A program made the position numbers and the translations under genes. DNA of 64,000 nucleotides from Ancrocorticia sp047602305. Its GTDB lineage: Bacteria > Actinomycetota > Actinomycetes > Actinomycetales > Actinomycetaceae. The stretch lies in the NCBI GenBank assembly GCA_047602305.1, contig JASGHO010000001.1:2790001-2854000 (forward strand). Reading direction: 5' to 3'. The notes beneath the pieces were generated by a model. The model made no database searches, was not told where the DNA came from, and saw only the letters and a program-made list of their open reading frames with translations. Positions 7,914 to 17,436 of the stretch are shown piece by piece; within the stretch, counting starts at the first letter, position 1, and every line of letters starts with the position of its first letter.

Positions 7914-9344
7914 GTGAGCTTGAGTATCTACGATTCCGCCACCCATGTTCAGCGGGAGTTTGTCCCCCTCACCCCGGGGAAGGTCGGTGTGTACCTGTGT
8001 GGTGCCACCGTTCAGGGGTCCCCGCATATCGGGCACATCCGGTCCGCGTTGGCGTTCGATGTGTTGGTGCGTTGGCTGCGCCGCTCCGGCTACGAGGTGA
8101 CGATGGTTCGCAACGTCACGGACATCGATGACAAGATTCTCGTGAAGTCTGCCGAGGCGGGCGAGCCGTGGTGGGCGTGGGCGTACAAGTTTGAGCAGGA
8201 GTTCGGCGAGGCGTATCGCACTCTCGGTCTGCTGCCGCCCAGTTACGAGCCACGCGCTACCGGCCACGTGCCGGAGATGATCGCGCTGATTCAGGAGATT
8301 ATCGACGCCGGCCATGCCTACGTGGGCAACCCCGGGAACGTGTACTTCGACGTCGCCTCGTTGAAGGATTACGGTTCGTTGACGCGACAGGCTGTCTCGA
8401 ACATGGTGACGGACGAGTCGGATATGGAGTCGGATAAGCGCGGCCCGCACGATTTTGCATTGTGGAAGGCCCCCAAGCCCGGTGAGCCCGCCGATGCCGC
8501 GTGGGAGTCCCCGTGGGGCCGCGGCCGCCCGGGTTGGCACATTGAGTGCTCGGCCATGTCCGGCCGCTACTTGGGTGACACCTTCGATATTCACGGCGGC
8601 GGCATCGACCTGCGTTTCCCGCATCACGAGAACGAGCAGGCCCAGTCCCGCGCCGCGGGCCGTGAGTTCGCGCGCTACTGGATGCACAACGCCTGGGTGA
8701 CGATCGAGGGCGAGAAGATGAGCAAGTCGCTCGGCAACTCGTTGACGGTCCGCAACATCGTCAAGCAGGTGCCGCCGGTGGTGCTGCGTTTCGCGCTCGG
8801 CACGGTGCACTACCGCTCGACGGTCGCCTATTCGCCCGAGACGTTGAAGGAAGCCGGGGCCGTCTGGGATCGCCTGGCAGGGTTCGTGGAGCGTTCCGTG
8901 GCTGCGGTTGGTGAGGTGTCTGCCGACGACGTCGCCGCCCTGGGCCCGAACGATCTTCCGGAGGCTTTCACCGCCGCCATGGATGACGATCTCAACGTTT
9001 CCGCAGCTCTGGCCGCTATTCACGAGAAGGTGACGCAGGGAAATAACGCTCTTTCGGAGCGTGACGATCCGGCGATTACCGAGGCGCAGACGCAGGTGCG
9101 AGCAATGCTTGACGTGCTCGGCCTGGATCCGTTGGCTGATCCGTGGCGGGCTGCCGCGGGCGGGGCGGACCGTACGCATGAGGCGCTCGATACTTTGGTG
9201 TCACAGATTCTTGAGGACCGCGCGGCTGCACGCGCCGCTAAAGATTGGGCGCGCGCAGACGCCCTCCGTAATTCATTGACCGCCGCCGGGATCACCGTTG
9301 AGGATTCCGCAGACGGCGCCCACTGGCACATAGAAGGACGCTAA
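7914..9344 (+). CDS. cysS: Cysteinyl-tRNA synthetase
   Basis: 476-residue class I aminoacyl-tRNA synthetase that charges tRNA-Cys. Conserved parts: Cys29 of YLCGATVQ (zinc and cysteine binding), HIGH at residues 38-41, VTMVRNVTDIDDKI, WHIECSAMSGRYLG and HGGGIDLRFPHHENE with the other zinc ligands, and KMSKS near residue 268. The tail is a normal CysS anticodon-binding helical region, so the shorter mycothiol ligase MshC is unlikely. GTG 7914 follows TTAGGGG. The stop overlaps the rlmB ATG (TAATG), so the two are co-translated. Confidence 0.96.
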   Translation: MSLSIYDSATHVQREFVPLTPGKVGVYLCGATVQGSPHIGHIRSALAFDVLVRWLRRSGYEVTMVRNVTDIDDKILVKSAEAGEPWWAWAYKFEQEFGEAYRTLGLLPPSYEPRATGHVPEMIALIQEIIDAGHAYVGNPGNVYFDVASLKDYGSLTRQAVSNMVTDESDMESDKRGPHDFALWKAPKPGEPADAAWESPWGRGRPGWHIECSAMSGRYLGDTFDIHGGGIDLRFPHHENEQAQSRAAGREFARYWMHNAWVTIEGEKMSKSLGNSLTVRNIVKQVPPVVLRFALGTVHYRSTVAYSPETLKEAGAVWDRLAGFVERSVAAVGEVSADDVAALGPNDLPEAFTAAMDDDLNVSAALAAIHEKVTQGNNALSERDDPAITEAQTQVRAMLDVLGLDPLADPWRAAAGGADRTHEALDTLVSQILEDRAAARAAKDWARADALRNSLTAAGITVEDSADGAHWHIEGR

Positions 9345-10321
9345 TGGCAGATAACAGAACGCATCGCCCCAAGGGCAAGAAGGGGGCCACGGTTGGTACC
9401 GGCGGCCATAACCGTCGCCGCCTTGAGGGTAAGGGCCCCACGCCGAAGGCTGAGGAGCGCACCTATCATCCGGCGTACAAGCGCAAGAAGGAGGCCGAGG
9501 CGCGTCAGCGGATTGCTGAGCAGCGTGCTCATCAGGCCAGCCACGTGCGCTCGTCGCTGCGCCTGGCCGAGGGCCACGAGCTGATCGCCGGCCGTAATCC
9601 GGTGCTGGAGGCTGTTCGTTCCGGGATTCCGCTGACCCGCGTGTTCATGGTGGGCTCGGCGGTGTCCGACGAGCGCATCGGCGAGGTCGTGCGCACTGCC
9701 ACCGCGCTGGGCGCCCCGCTCGTCGAGGTGTCGCGTACCGAACTCGACCGCATGACCGACGACGCCGTCCATCAGGGCGTCGCCATCGAGGTCCCGCCCT
9801 ACGTGTACAAGGATCTTGAGGATCTGCTGGAGCGCGCCTCGCGCTCGAAGCGTCCGGGCCTCATCGTGGCCCTCGATTCCGTGACGGATCCGCACAACCT
9901 CGGTGCCGTGCTGCGTTCAGCCAGCGCCTTCGAGGCGGACGGCATCCTCATCCCCGAGCGCCGCTCCGCTGGCGTCAACGTGACGGCGTGGAAGGTCTCG
10001 GCCGGTGCCGCTGCCCGCGTGCCGGTGGCCCGCGAAACCAATCTGGTCCGTTCACTGGAGGCGCTCAAGAAGGCGGGATACTTCGTCGTCGGCCTTGATG
10101 GCGGCGGAGACACCCAGATTGACGAACTCAAGCTGGCCGACATGCCCCTGGTGCTGGTGACCGGCTCCGAGGGCAAGGGGCTGGCGCGCCTGACCCGCGA
10201 GACCTGCGACGTCATCGCTTCGATTCCGATCGCCACCGAGCTGGAATCGTTGAACGCCGCCGTCGCCACCGGAATTGCGCTCTACCAAATCGACAGGCTG
10301 CGCGTCGCAGCGCAAATCTGA
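9344..10321 (+). CDS. rlmB: 23S rRNA (guanosine-2'-O-)-methyltransferase, RlmB/TrmH family
   Basis: 325-residue SPOUT-class methyltransferase using S-adenosylmethionine, probably modifying a 23S rRNA guanosine. A basic N-terminal tail of about 70 residues is followed by the substrate-binding domain (LIAGRNPVLEAVRSGIPLTR) and the knotted SPOUT domain with DSVTDPHNLGAVLRSASAF, VTGSEGKGLARLTRETCD and IATELESLNAAVATGIALY, the three signature motifs. Starts within the cysS stop codon; cysS-rlmB is a well-known actinobacterial pair. Confidence 0.95.
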   Translation: MADNRTHRPKGKKGATVGTGGHNRRRLEGKGPTPKAEERTYHPAYKRKKEAEARQRIAEQRAHQASHVRSSLRLAEGHELIAGRNPVLEAVRSGIPLTRVFMVGSAVSDERIGEVVRTATALGAPLVEVSRTELDRMTDDAVHQGVAIEVPPYVYKDLEDLLERASRSKRPGLIVALDSVTDPHNLGAVLRSASAFEADGILIPERRSAGVNVTAWKVSAGAAARVPVARETNLVRSLEALKKAGYFVVGLDGGGDTQIDELKLADMPLVLVTGSEGKGLARLTRETCDVIASIPIATELESLNAAVATGIALYQIDRLRVAAQI

Positions 10322-10360
10322 CACACAACCAACTCAGCAGAATGAGAATCGAGTCCTGAC

Positions 10361-11713
10361 ATGACCATCTGGCGTCCCGTCATCGGAGAGATCATCCGCT
10401 TCGACCGCTCTCTCGCCACGATCGAGAGCTTCGAGGAGTATTTCGCCGCCAACCGGATCATTGCGCGCGGCTATGATCGGGGCGATTCGTACGATTTCGA
10501 GTTGGCGGTGCGCGGGCGGCGCAAGCGCGTGGCATGTTTGGACGACGACGGCGCCGTGGTGCCGGGTCCGAATCTGGCCGACTTGGTCGAGACGATGGGC
10601 AAGGACCTGCGCAAGGTCCAGATCGAGATTGACGGGCATGTGGCCTGGGGAAATATCGATCTGGGCGAGGTGGACGTGACGTGGGACGACGTCGAAGAGG
10701 TGGAAACCGCCGAATCTGCGGAGGAGGAAGGCGGCTTCGAGTCCGGCGGCGAGAAGATCGAGGGCGAGCAGTTCCCCGAGGTGCGTGAGGGATCGATGCT
10801 TCTCATCTCGGATCTCTCGTTCGCGGAGTTGCCGGGGTACGCCGCGCAGACGGGCAGCCCGATTGCGGCGTTTGAGCTGGGGAAGGCGAAGGCGATCCTC
10901 GCCGATGTGCCCCTGCCGCGCCGCAAAGCGTACGTCTCCCCACTCTTTGTCATCATGCTGTCGATGGATCCCAGTGGGTTGGAGCCGCCCGTCCTGGCGA
11001 TCCGCCAGGACGGCAACCGCGTGGTGTGGCGCTGGGATTACCAGCTGAGTGACGTTCCGTGGGTGGCGGAGAACGAGGCTGCTGCCGAGTTCGCGTACGA
11101 GCAGCTGGGCGCTGGCGCGGTGGTGACCCGTATGTGTGCGGATCTTCCCGAGGCCAACGGCGAGCTGTTGCGTGCCGTACTGGTGGGGGAGCCGGCAGCG
11201 GTGGGCCGCGATATGGCCGTGGCGCTCGGGTTGCCTGCCGAAGTGGGAGACAGCCTCGACGGATTGTTGGAGGCGCGCCTCATCCCGGGCGCTGTGGTGT
11301 TCGAGCCGAAGTCCTTCACAGAGCGCATCCAGACCACTGTGGCCTACGAAGTGGCTGGTCGTGGGCGTGCGAAGCCCAGCTTCTGGAAGCTCTACCGCAA
11401 GCTCTACCTGGAGCATCCGCTTGTGATGGAAGGTGTGGCTTCAGCCCAGGCCGGGCTCGGTGTTCTCATGCTTGCCTCCGGTGTGCGTACCTGGAACAAG
11501 CCCTCCGGCAAGCTTCTTGCGGGGATCGGCGGCGCTCTCGCGGTGAACTCGGGGACTCGCATCATTGCCACCCAGTGGGTGCAGGCTGCTCTCGAGTATG
11601 AGGGGCTCGCTCCTCGGCTTCAGTCGGCCGTGAGCGCTGTCTCGGCGGCGAGTGCTGGAAGTGCAGGAAGTGCCGCTTCGGCCGGAAGTGCCACCTCAGC
11701 TGCTGCTGAGTAG
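10361..11713 (+). CDS. Unrecognised acidic protein with C-terminal membrane-like segment
   Basis: 450 residues; family not recognised. Residues 1-105 are soluble and hydrophilic, followed by an acidic stretch (VEEVETAESAEEEGGFESGG). The middle contains IAAFELGKAKAILADVPLPRRKAYVSPLFVI and a Trp-rich VVWRWDYQLSDVPWVAENEA block. Near residues 360-400 there is a hydrophobic region (AGLGVLMLASGVRTW, LLAGIGGALAVNSG) that could be membrane-associated. The last 35 residues are an Ala/Ser/Gly repeat. Codon use is like the neighbours, and the length and lack of stops argue for a real gene. Weak ribosome binding site; it follows rlmB by 39 bases in the same direction. Confidence 0.7.
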   Translation: MTIWRPVIGEIIRFDRSLATIESFEEYFAANRIIARGYDRGDSYDFELAVRGRRKRVACLDDDGAVVPGPNLADLVETMGKDLRKVQIEIDGHVAWGNIDLGEVDVTWDDVEEVETAESAEEEGGFESGGEKIEGEQFPEVREGSMLLISDLSFAELPGYAAQTGSPIAAFELGKAKAILADVPLPRRKAYVSPLFVIMLSMDPSGLEPPVLAIRQDGNRVVWRWDYQLSDVPWVAENEAAAEFAYEQLGAGAVVTRMCADLPEANGELLRAVLVGEPAAVGRDMAVALGLPAEVGDSLDGLLEARLIPGAVVFEPKSFTERIQTTVAYEVAGRGRAKPSFWKLYRKLYLEHPLVMEGVASAQAGLGVLMLASGVRTWNKPSGKLLAGIGGALAVNSGTRIIATQWVQAALEYEGLAPRLQSAVSAVSAASAGSAGSAASAGSATSAAAE

Positions 11714-11872
11714 ATAGTTTTCTTTGCGGGCGTGACTGGATAGACGCTCAGCATCTGAGATCACACTGTCCAAAAGGCTCTTCGTCATACGCGCGTAACG
11801 CTGGCGGCTCCTAGTATTGCTCGGGCGCTCGGCGAACCGAGTTGCCTGACCAACATCTTTGGGAGGCATTGC

Positions 11873-13312
11873 ATGGCCAGGGGCTGGAAGCTACACGGAG
11901 ACGGACTCCATATCGCACCCGGAGAGGTGGTGCAGCCTCACGAGCGTCTCGCGTGGCCGGCCACAATCGGGATTGGTGCGCAGCACGTCGTCGCCATGTT
12001 TGGTGCGACGTTCCTCGTTCCTCTTCTCACCGGATTCGATCCTTCAACTACTCTTTTCTTCACCGGAATCGGCACGCTGCTGTTCCTCGGCATCACCTCG
12101 GGCCGTTTGCCCAGCTATCTTGGCTCCTCGTTTGCGCTCATTGCGCCGATCGGGGCGGTCACCGGATACGTCATGGGTGGTGGCGAACCGATCGACTCCA
12201 CGAAGATGGCGCTTGCCCAGGGCGGCATCATTTCTGCTGGTCTGGCGCTTGCTCTGATCGGTGTCATCGTGCATTTTGCCGGTGCGCGCTGGATTGACAA
12301 GCTGATGCCGCCGGTTGTCACCGGTACCATCGTGGCGCTCATCGGTTTCAACCTGGCGCCTGCCGCCTGGAACAACGTCAAGGCCGCACCGATCACCGCT
12401 ATCGCCACGATCGTGGCTGTGCTACTGGTGACCGTGCTGTTCAAGGGCATCATCGGGCGTCTCTCGATCCTCTTCGGCGTGCTCATCGGCTATGCTGTGG
12501 CTGTTGTCCGCGGCGAGGTCAACTTCGATGCGATTGCCGGCGCGGGCTGGGTGGGCTTGCCCGCGTTCCACGCCCCCTCTTTCGATCCGGCGCTGCTCGG
12601 GTTGTTCGTTCCGGTTGTGCTCGTCCTCGTGGCTGAGAATGTGGGCCACGTGAAGTCCGTGTCCGCCATGACCGGCCGCGATCTCGACGACGTCACCGGC
12701 AGGGCCCTCTTCGCCGACGGCCTCGCCACCGCCATCGCAGGCGCCGGCGGCGGCTCTGGCACCACCACCTACGCCGAGAATATTGGCGTGATGGCGGCGA
12801 CCAAGGTCTACTCGACCGCTGCCTACGTTGTGGCGGCCTTCTTTGCGCTCGGACTCTCGATGTTCCCGAAGTTCGGCCAGATTATCGCCACCATTCCTCC
12901 GGGTGTGCTGGGCGGCGCGGCCACCATCCTCTACGGCATGATCGGCATGCTGGGTGTTCGCATCTGGGTGCAGAACAAGGTCGACTTCTCCGACCCCGTC
13001 AACCTCAACACCGCAGCAATCGCCATGGTGGTGGCCATCGCGAACTTCACTTGGCACTGGGGTGACATGGTGTTCGAGGGCATTGCCCTCGGCTCCTTTG
13101 GCGCCATCATCCTCTACCACGCGATGCGTTCGATTGCCCGCCTGCGCGGCACCTCGCTGGAGTCAGCTTCGCCGGCCTCGGCTCCTGCGGGAACCGAGAT
13201 TGACGAGAATGCCCTGGTGCGCGAGCACAATTACGGCTGGTGGCGCCGCAAGCACAACCACCCCGAATCCGCCGTGGAGCAGGTTCTCAACCTCGATCCC
13301 CCGGTCAAGTAG
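11873..13312 (+). CDS. Uracil/xanthine permease, NCS2 family
   Basis: 479-residue membrane transporter with 12 or more hydrophobic segments. NCS2 signatures: LPSYLGSSFALIAPI near residue 80, LFVPVVLVLVAENVGHVKSVSAMTGRDLD with the substrate-site glutamate, GGGSGTTTYAENIGVMAATKVYS, and PPGVLGGAATILYGMIGM. This layout is typical of UraA/PbuX-type proton-coupled nucleobase importers; the Ala-Glu-Asn-Val pattern favours uracil or xanthine but does not decide. The ATG follows GGGAGGCATTGC. A strong hairpin terminator lies 160 bases behind. Confidence 0.92.
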   Translation: MARGWKLHGDGLHIAPGEVVQPHERLAWPATIGIGAQHVVAMFGATFLVPLLTGFDPSTTLFFTGIGTLLFLGITSGRLPSYLGSSFALIAPIGAVTGYVMGGGEPIDSTKMALAQGGIISAGLALALIGVIVHFAGARWIDKLMPPVVTGTIVALIGFNLAPAAWNNVKAAPITAIATIVAVLLVTVLFKGIIGRLSILFGVLIGYAVAVVRGEVNFDAIAGAGWVGLPAFHAPSFDPALLGLFVPVVLVLVAENVGHVKSVSAMTGRDLDDVTGRALFADGLATAIAGAGGGSGTTTYAENIGVMAATKVYSTAAYVVAAFFALGLSMFPKFGQIIATIPPGVLGGAATILYGMIGMLGVRIWVQNKVDFSDPVNLNTAAIAMVVAIANFTWHWGDMVFEGIALGSFGAIILYHAMRSIARLRGTSLESASPASAPAGTEIDENALVREHNYGWWRRKHNHPESAVEQVLNLDPPVK

Positions 13313-13474
13313 GGCTGTTCCAGTTGCTCGGGATTTCCTGTTCTTGACGGGGGCTCGGGTAGCTGGTTCCTAACTGGGCACCACAGCGATCTCCGTGCCG
13401 TACACGGCACACGCATCGATCTCATGCCCATGAAGGAATCGCACCAGACAACAAGCTAGCCAACAGGCAGATAC

Positions 13475-13517
13475 AAGGGAGGGGTGAAGTCCGAGTTTCG
13501 GGCTTCACCCCTCCCTT
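13475..13517 (+). terminator. Rho-independent-type hairpin after uracil permease
   Basis: A 19-bp stem (aagggaggggtgaagtccg pairing with cgggcttcacccctccctt) around a five-base loop, followed by a short T-poor tail. It ends the permease unit and separates it from the LRR gene. Confidence 0.75.
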
Positions 13518-13676
13518 CGTCATGCTGTGGCGCCAGTATCTGGAACAAGTACATTTTTTCGCTTCATATCGGCTTTTTCGTCGTTAAACTAATTTTTAAC
13601 ACGAAGGGGTAAACCTGCCTGGTCGTGTCACACAGGGTTGTTTGGCACAGCTTTTCAACCCGGCGAGGAGTGAATA

Positions 13677-16154
13677 GTGAACAGAGAAAAGAGGCGCTGG
13701 AGCCCGATATCTCCCGGCCGTAAGAAACAACGCAGACTACTGGGCGGGCTTGTGGCCCTGGCCTTGCTCTTTCCCGCGGGTACTGCGGTAGCTGCGCCCG
13801 CTGAAGATGAGGCGCAGAACCAGCTGGTTGCGGACGCCGTCGTCGAACTTCCGAAACCAGGCGAGTTCAAAGCTCTGACACCCAGCATGCCGCCGACGGA
13901 AGCACCCGCTGACGACGTACAGAACGTGGAACCGAGTGACAGTGAGGTGCTCACGGAGCCGGCTGCTGACGTCGTCGTCGAATTCAAAGACGCAAACTTC
14001 AAGGCATGCGTGGCCGCAGCACTGAAGAAGGATCCCGCCGCCGACATCACCCAAGCTGACATGGCAACGCTCCGTGGTTTGGATTGCCGTCGCCAAGAAA
14101 TTACTGATATTTCGCCACTGCAGTACTCTCCCGATGTCACATCTCTGAATCTTGACAAGAATAAGATCAGCGACATTTCCGGACTTGCGGGTCTTACCAA
14201 GATTTCGTTCCTGGCCCTGGTTGATAACCAGGTCAGTGATCTCACGGCCCTGGAGGGCTCCACCAGCCTGAAAGATCTCTATCTGACCAATAACAAGATC
14301 AGTGATCTTGCGGGCTTGGAGGGCCTGCCCAACCTGGAAGGGCTCTATGCGAGCCATAACCAGATCGCAAGCGTCGCAGCGCTGGTAGGTCTTCCCAAAC
14401 TGAGAACTGCCGACCTGAACACAAACCAGATCAGTGATCTCGCGGGATTGGAGGGCCTGCCCAACCTGGAAGCGCTCTATCTGAGTGAAAATCAGATTAC
14501 AAGCACCGCACCGATGGCAGGGCTTCCCAAACTGAAAATTCTCGACCTGAGTGACAACCAGGTCAGTGATCTCACGGGCCTGAAGAATCTCACGGCCCTG
14601 CAAGAGCTTTATCTGAGCGGTAACAAGGTCGGCGATGTTACTGCGTTGGCGGGACTGACCAGCCTTACTGATCTTTCTCTAGGTGGTAACGAGATCAGTG
14701 ATGTTACTGAGTTGGCGGGACTCACCAACCTTACTGGGCTCGGTCTGAGCGGTAACCAGATCAGCGATATCACTGCGTTGGCGGGACTGGGCAAACTGAA
14801 GGGTTTGGATCTGATGTTCAACCAGATCGGCGATGTAGCGCCCCTGGCGGTTCTCACCAGCCTCGAATCTCTTGCACTGTACACCAACCAGATTTCTGAC
14901 CTGGCACCACTTTCGAGCCTCGTCAACATGAAATTCCTGGAGGTGGGAGCGAATCAGATCAGTGACATGACACCGTTGGCAGGACTGACAGCCCTTGAGT
15001 TCCTGGGTGTGGAAGAGAATCAGATCAGCGACATCACAGTGGTGGAGGGACTCGCCAACCTAGAGTACTTTTATGCACACGTTAACCAGATCAGTGACGT
15101 GACGCCGCTGGCCGGGCTCACCAAGCTCATCGCTGTGGTTCTGGAGGGTAATCGGATTGTTGATGTGTCGCCCCTTGCATCAATTCCCTTTAACGAGTCT
15201 CCTAGAGGTGGCAAGCCTGAGTTGTATCTGGAAGATCAGCAGGTGAGCCTTGAGGATGTCCAGGTGGGCACCGCCTACGAGCTGCCGGTTCTCAAGCACA
15301 TTGATGGGTCGGTGGTTGATCCCGAAGGCGCTTCCACTGGTGGAACCATCAGCGACGGGAAGGTCACCTGGAGCCCATTGGCCGGGGAGACTGGCACAGT
15401 GACCTGGAAGAAGACCATCACCGTCAACAACATCGAAGTAATCTTCACCGGCGAGATGACCCAAAACATCCTGCCGCGCGAACCCATCGGCCACCCCGAC
15501 CGGGTCACACTACGCACCGGAAACCGGTTCGAGATCACCCGTCCGGACGCGCCGCCCACCAACTTCGTCTACGGTCGCCCTGATGACGAAGTCTTCTTCG
15601 GTGACTGGACCAGGGCAGGGGCTGACGGGATCGCCGTCAGGCGTGGCATCTCCTTCTATGTCAAGGAAACCATCGGTACTGGCGTAGCAGACATCTCGAT
15701 TACCTACGGCCGGGCCGGCGATGAAGTCCTGGTCGGTGACTGGAACGGCGACGGCGTGGATACCTTTGCTATCCGGCGTGGTAACACTTTCTACGTGAAG
15801 AACGATGTTGCTGGTGGTCCAGCCGAGCAGACGTTTGCGTACGGGCGGCCCACTGATGAGGTCTTGGTTGGTGACTGGGATGGCGATGGTATTGATACGT
15901 TCGCGATCCGGCGTGGCAACACCTTCCATGTGAAGAACAGCGTGAGTGGTGGTCCAGCTGACCTGTCCTTCGTGTATGGTCGAGTCGGTGACGAGGTCCT
16001 GGTCGGTGACTGGGACGGCGATGGTGCGGACACGTTTATCGTGCGCCGCGGTGCCACGTTCTTCGTCAAGAACAGCATCAGTGCCGGACCGTCCGACGAG
16101 ACCCGCATCCTGGGCAACGGTAGCGAACAGGCATACACCGTCTACGTGGACTGA
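13677..16154 (+). CDS. Secreted internalin-like leucine-rich-repeat protein with FG-GAP-like C-terminal repeats
   Basis: 825 residues, predicted exported: a basic start (RKKQRR) and hydrophobic core (LLGGLVALALLFPAGTAVA) end in AAPAED, a likely signal peptidase site. Residues about 157-505 hold some 16 leucine-rich repeats of 22 residues with the consensus NQISDLxxLAGLxxLxxLxL, as in bacterial internalins and SDS22-like proteins. Residues about 520-595 resemble the internalin-type Ig-like cap (GGTISDGKVTWSPLAGETGT). From about 610 to the end are five ~43-residue repeats built on DEVLVGDWDGDGxDTFAIRR, like FG-GAP/VCBS beta-propeller repeats. No LPXTG anchor or C-terminal membrane segment is visible, so surface attachment would need another mechanism. 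A host- or matrix-adhesion role is inferred. Confidence 0.9.
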   Translation: MNREKRRWSPISPGRKKQRRLLGGLVALALLFPAGTAVAAPAEDEAQNQLVADAVVELPKPGEFKALTPSMPPTEAPADDVQNVEPSDSEVLTEPAADVVVEFKDANFKACVAAALKKDPAADITQADMATLRGLDCRRQEITDISPLQYSPDVTSLNLDKNKISDISGLAGLTKISFLALVDNQVSDLTALEGSTSLKDLYLTNNKISDLAGLEGLPNLEGLYASHNQIASVAALVGLPKLRTADLNTNQISDLAGLEGLPNLEALYLSENQITSTAPMAGLPKLKILDLSDNQVSDLTGLKNLTALQELYLSGNKVGDVTALAGLTSLTDLSLGGNEISDVTELAGLTNLTGLGLSGNQISDITALAGLGKLKGLDLMFNQIGDVAPLAVLTSLESLALYTNQISDLAPLSSLVNMKFLEVGANQISDMTPLAGLTALEFLGVEENQISDITVVEGLANLEYFYAHVNQISDVTPLAGLTKLIAVVLEGNRIVDVSPLASIPFNESPRGGKPELYLEDQQVSLEDVQVGTAYELPVLKHIDGSVVDPEGASTGGTISDGKVTWSPLAGETGTVTWKKTITVNNIEVIFTGEMTQNILPREPIGHPDRVTLRTGNRFEITRPDAPPTNFVYGRPDDEVFFGDWTRAGADGIAVRRGISFYVKETIGTGVADISITYGRAGDEVLVGDWNGDGVDTFAIRRGNTFYVKNDVAGGPAEQTFAYGRPTDEVLVGDWDGDGIDTFAIRRGNTFHVKNSVSGGPADLSFVYGRVGDEVLVGDWDGDGADTFIVRRGATFFVKNSISAGPSDETRILGNGSEQAYTVYVD

Positions 16155-16173
16155 CACGGTAGATTCAACACAC

Positions 16174-16210
16174 AAAGAAGGCGCCCGCGAACTCAGTGGG
16201 CGCCTTCTTT
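16174..16210. terminator. Bidirectional terminator between LRR gene and LytR_C gene
   Basis: The stem aaagaaggcgccc...gggcgccttcttt is perfectly paired with a ten-base loop and has A-rich and T-rich flanks, so it can serve both convergent genes. Confidence 0.85.
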
Positions 16211-16232
16211 TCGCTGGTCCCGCAGCTACTTC

Positions 16233-16829
16233 CTACTTCTCAGCCGACTTCAGCTCTTCGGTGGGAACGCACCCTTCCACGGAGGTCAGCTTGCGCTCGG
16301 GGTTCTCCAGGTAGACCGTCCGCCAATCCTTCACGCCGTCCCAGCCTGAGCCAAGTACCACGGTCAGGACATCGGTGGTCTCATCGGGATTGATAGCAAT
16401 GACTGAATCTGGGATGTACGGGGCGAGTGAGTAGGCCGCTACCACGCCGCTGGGCCCAGCAATGATGCGTGCCGGTTCCGACATCGAGGAAGCGCTCCAG
16501 TTCGACGCGGGATTGGGCACGGAGATTCCCATGGCGGTAAAGGCACCTGATGCTTCGCCGCCAATGCCAGTGCGATTCGTCGAATTGTAGACGTTGACAG
16601 TAATCGTCGTGAGTTCCACCGCCGTAGTGGGATCTGTGGGAAGGCACGGCGTGATGGCGCGATTGGGATCGGGTGCTTCGGAGAACTTCCGCTCAAACGG
16701 AACCGGCATGATGCCGCTCCACACCAGCATGGCCAGCACAAGTAGCACACCCATGGTGGCCAGGATGCTTCCGAATACGACTGTTTGCCTCTGCTGAGTA
16801 CGCTTGCGGTACTCTGCCCTGGCGCTCAT
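16233..16829 (-). CDS. LytR C-terminal domain membrane protein
   Basis: About 198 residues from ATG 16829. A basic cytoplasmic start (SARAEYRKRTQQRQ) precedes one membrane segment (VVFGSILATMGVLLVLAMLVW), then an extracellular part with TTITVNVYNSTNRTGIGGEASGAFTAMGI, which matches the LytR_C domain found in actinobacterial envelope proteins. The open frame reaches back to 16880, but the chosen ATG begins the typical sequence and is preceded by GTGAAGG. Function in the cell envelope is inferred from the domain only. Confidence 0.82.
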   Translation of the reverse strand: MSARAEYRKRTQQRQTVVFGSILATMGVLLVLAMLVWSGIMPVPFERKFSEAPDPNRAITPCLPTDPTTAVELTTITVNVYNSTNRTGIGGEASGAFTAMGISVPNPASNWSASSMSEPARIIAGPSGVVAAYSLAPYIPDSVIAINPDETTDVLTVVLGSGWDGVKDWRTVYLENPERKLTSVEGCVPTEELKSAEK

Positions 16830-17008
16830 GTTGCCTTCACTCACACCGATAACGGTAGCGGAGGAACGAACTTTCCGCATGGTCCTGCGGGAGGAATGGG
16901 CAACATTTGCTGTGGCGTGGGCGATGTGGAGAAGGTTTGGAGAGCTACGGGCCGTTCTTTTGAGAGTTACGGGCCGTTCTGGGGAAGGGCCTCCTGCTTA
17001 CTGTTCCG

Positions 17009-17129
17009 CCAACTGTGCCGCACGCTGTTCCGCCCCCAGAATCTGCCGCCCAGTGTTGTGCCAACTGTGCCGCACGCTGTTCCGCCCCCAGAATCTGCCG
17101 CCGAGTGTTGTGCCCACAGAATTTGCCGC
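17009..17129. repeat. 52-bp tandem repeat upstream of the SRP RNA 3' end
   Basis: Unit 17009-17060 (starts ccaactgtgccgcacgctgt) is repeated almost exactly at 17061-17112, one base differing, followed by a partial third unit (cccacagaatttgccgcc). Just before it, ctacgggccgttct and ttacgggccgttct repeat at about 16954 and 16974. No gene is supported in 16830-17150. Confidence 0.9.
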
Positions 17130-17156
17130 CGAATCCCGACCGTGCCCGGAAGATAC

Positions 17157-17250
17157 AGGACTCCCCACGCACCCGCCAGAGCCCGCATACCCTTGCTGCC
17201 TTCCGGCCCTGGGGGAGTTTTGCAAGATGACGCCACGTGGGGAGTCGGGG
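17157..17250 (-). ncRNA. ffs: Signal recognition particle RNA, small bacterial (4.5S) type
   Basis: Read on the minus strand, the region gives the SRP RNA apical domain: the tetraloop-bearing core (ccggaaggcagcaaggg) with the asymmetric internal loop that binds Ffh. The terminal helix is formed by gactccccacg at the 5' side and cgtggggagtc at the 3' side. Length is about 90-95 nt, the short form. Ends are estimated from the terminal helix. A minus-strand TTGGCT-18-TAAGCT lies just upstream (forward positions about 17255-17287) and could be its promoter. It lies divergent to the nearby tRNA-Ser gene. Confidence 0.9.
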
Positions 17251-17436
17251 ACTAGCTTACGCGAATTGGGTGACAAGAGCCAATTGATTGGAAGGTCGAC
17301 GACGACGCCCTGCCTCACCCGCGCACCCGCTCTCGCCTATATGCCGCTCCCGGATAAAACGTGCCTCGCATCTCACAGTTGGGATTCGCCAAATTATCTG
17401 GCAATCAGCTAAGCTAATTGGGCGCGTTAAGCGCAA

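Noticed and set aside
7602..9179. 525-residue minus-strand frame
   Set aside because: Antisense to cysS; no conserved motifs.
7914..9344. MshC (mycothiol ligase) instead of CysS
   Set aside because: Full-length CysS with the C-terminal anticodon-binding region and KMSKS; MshC is shorter.
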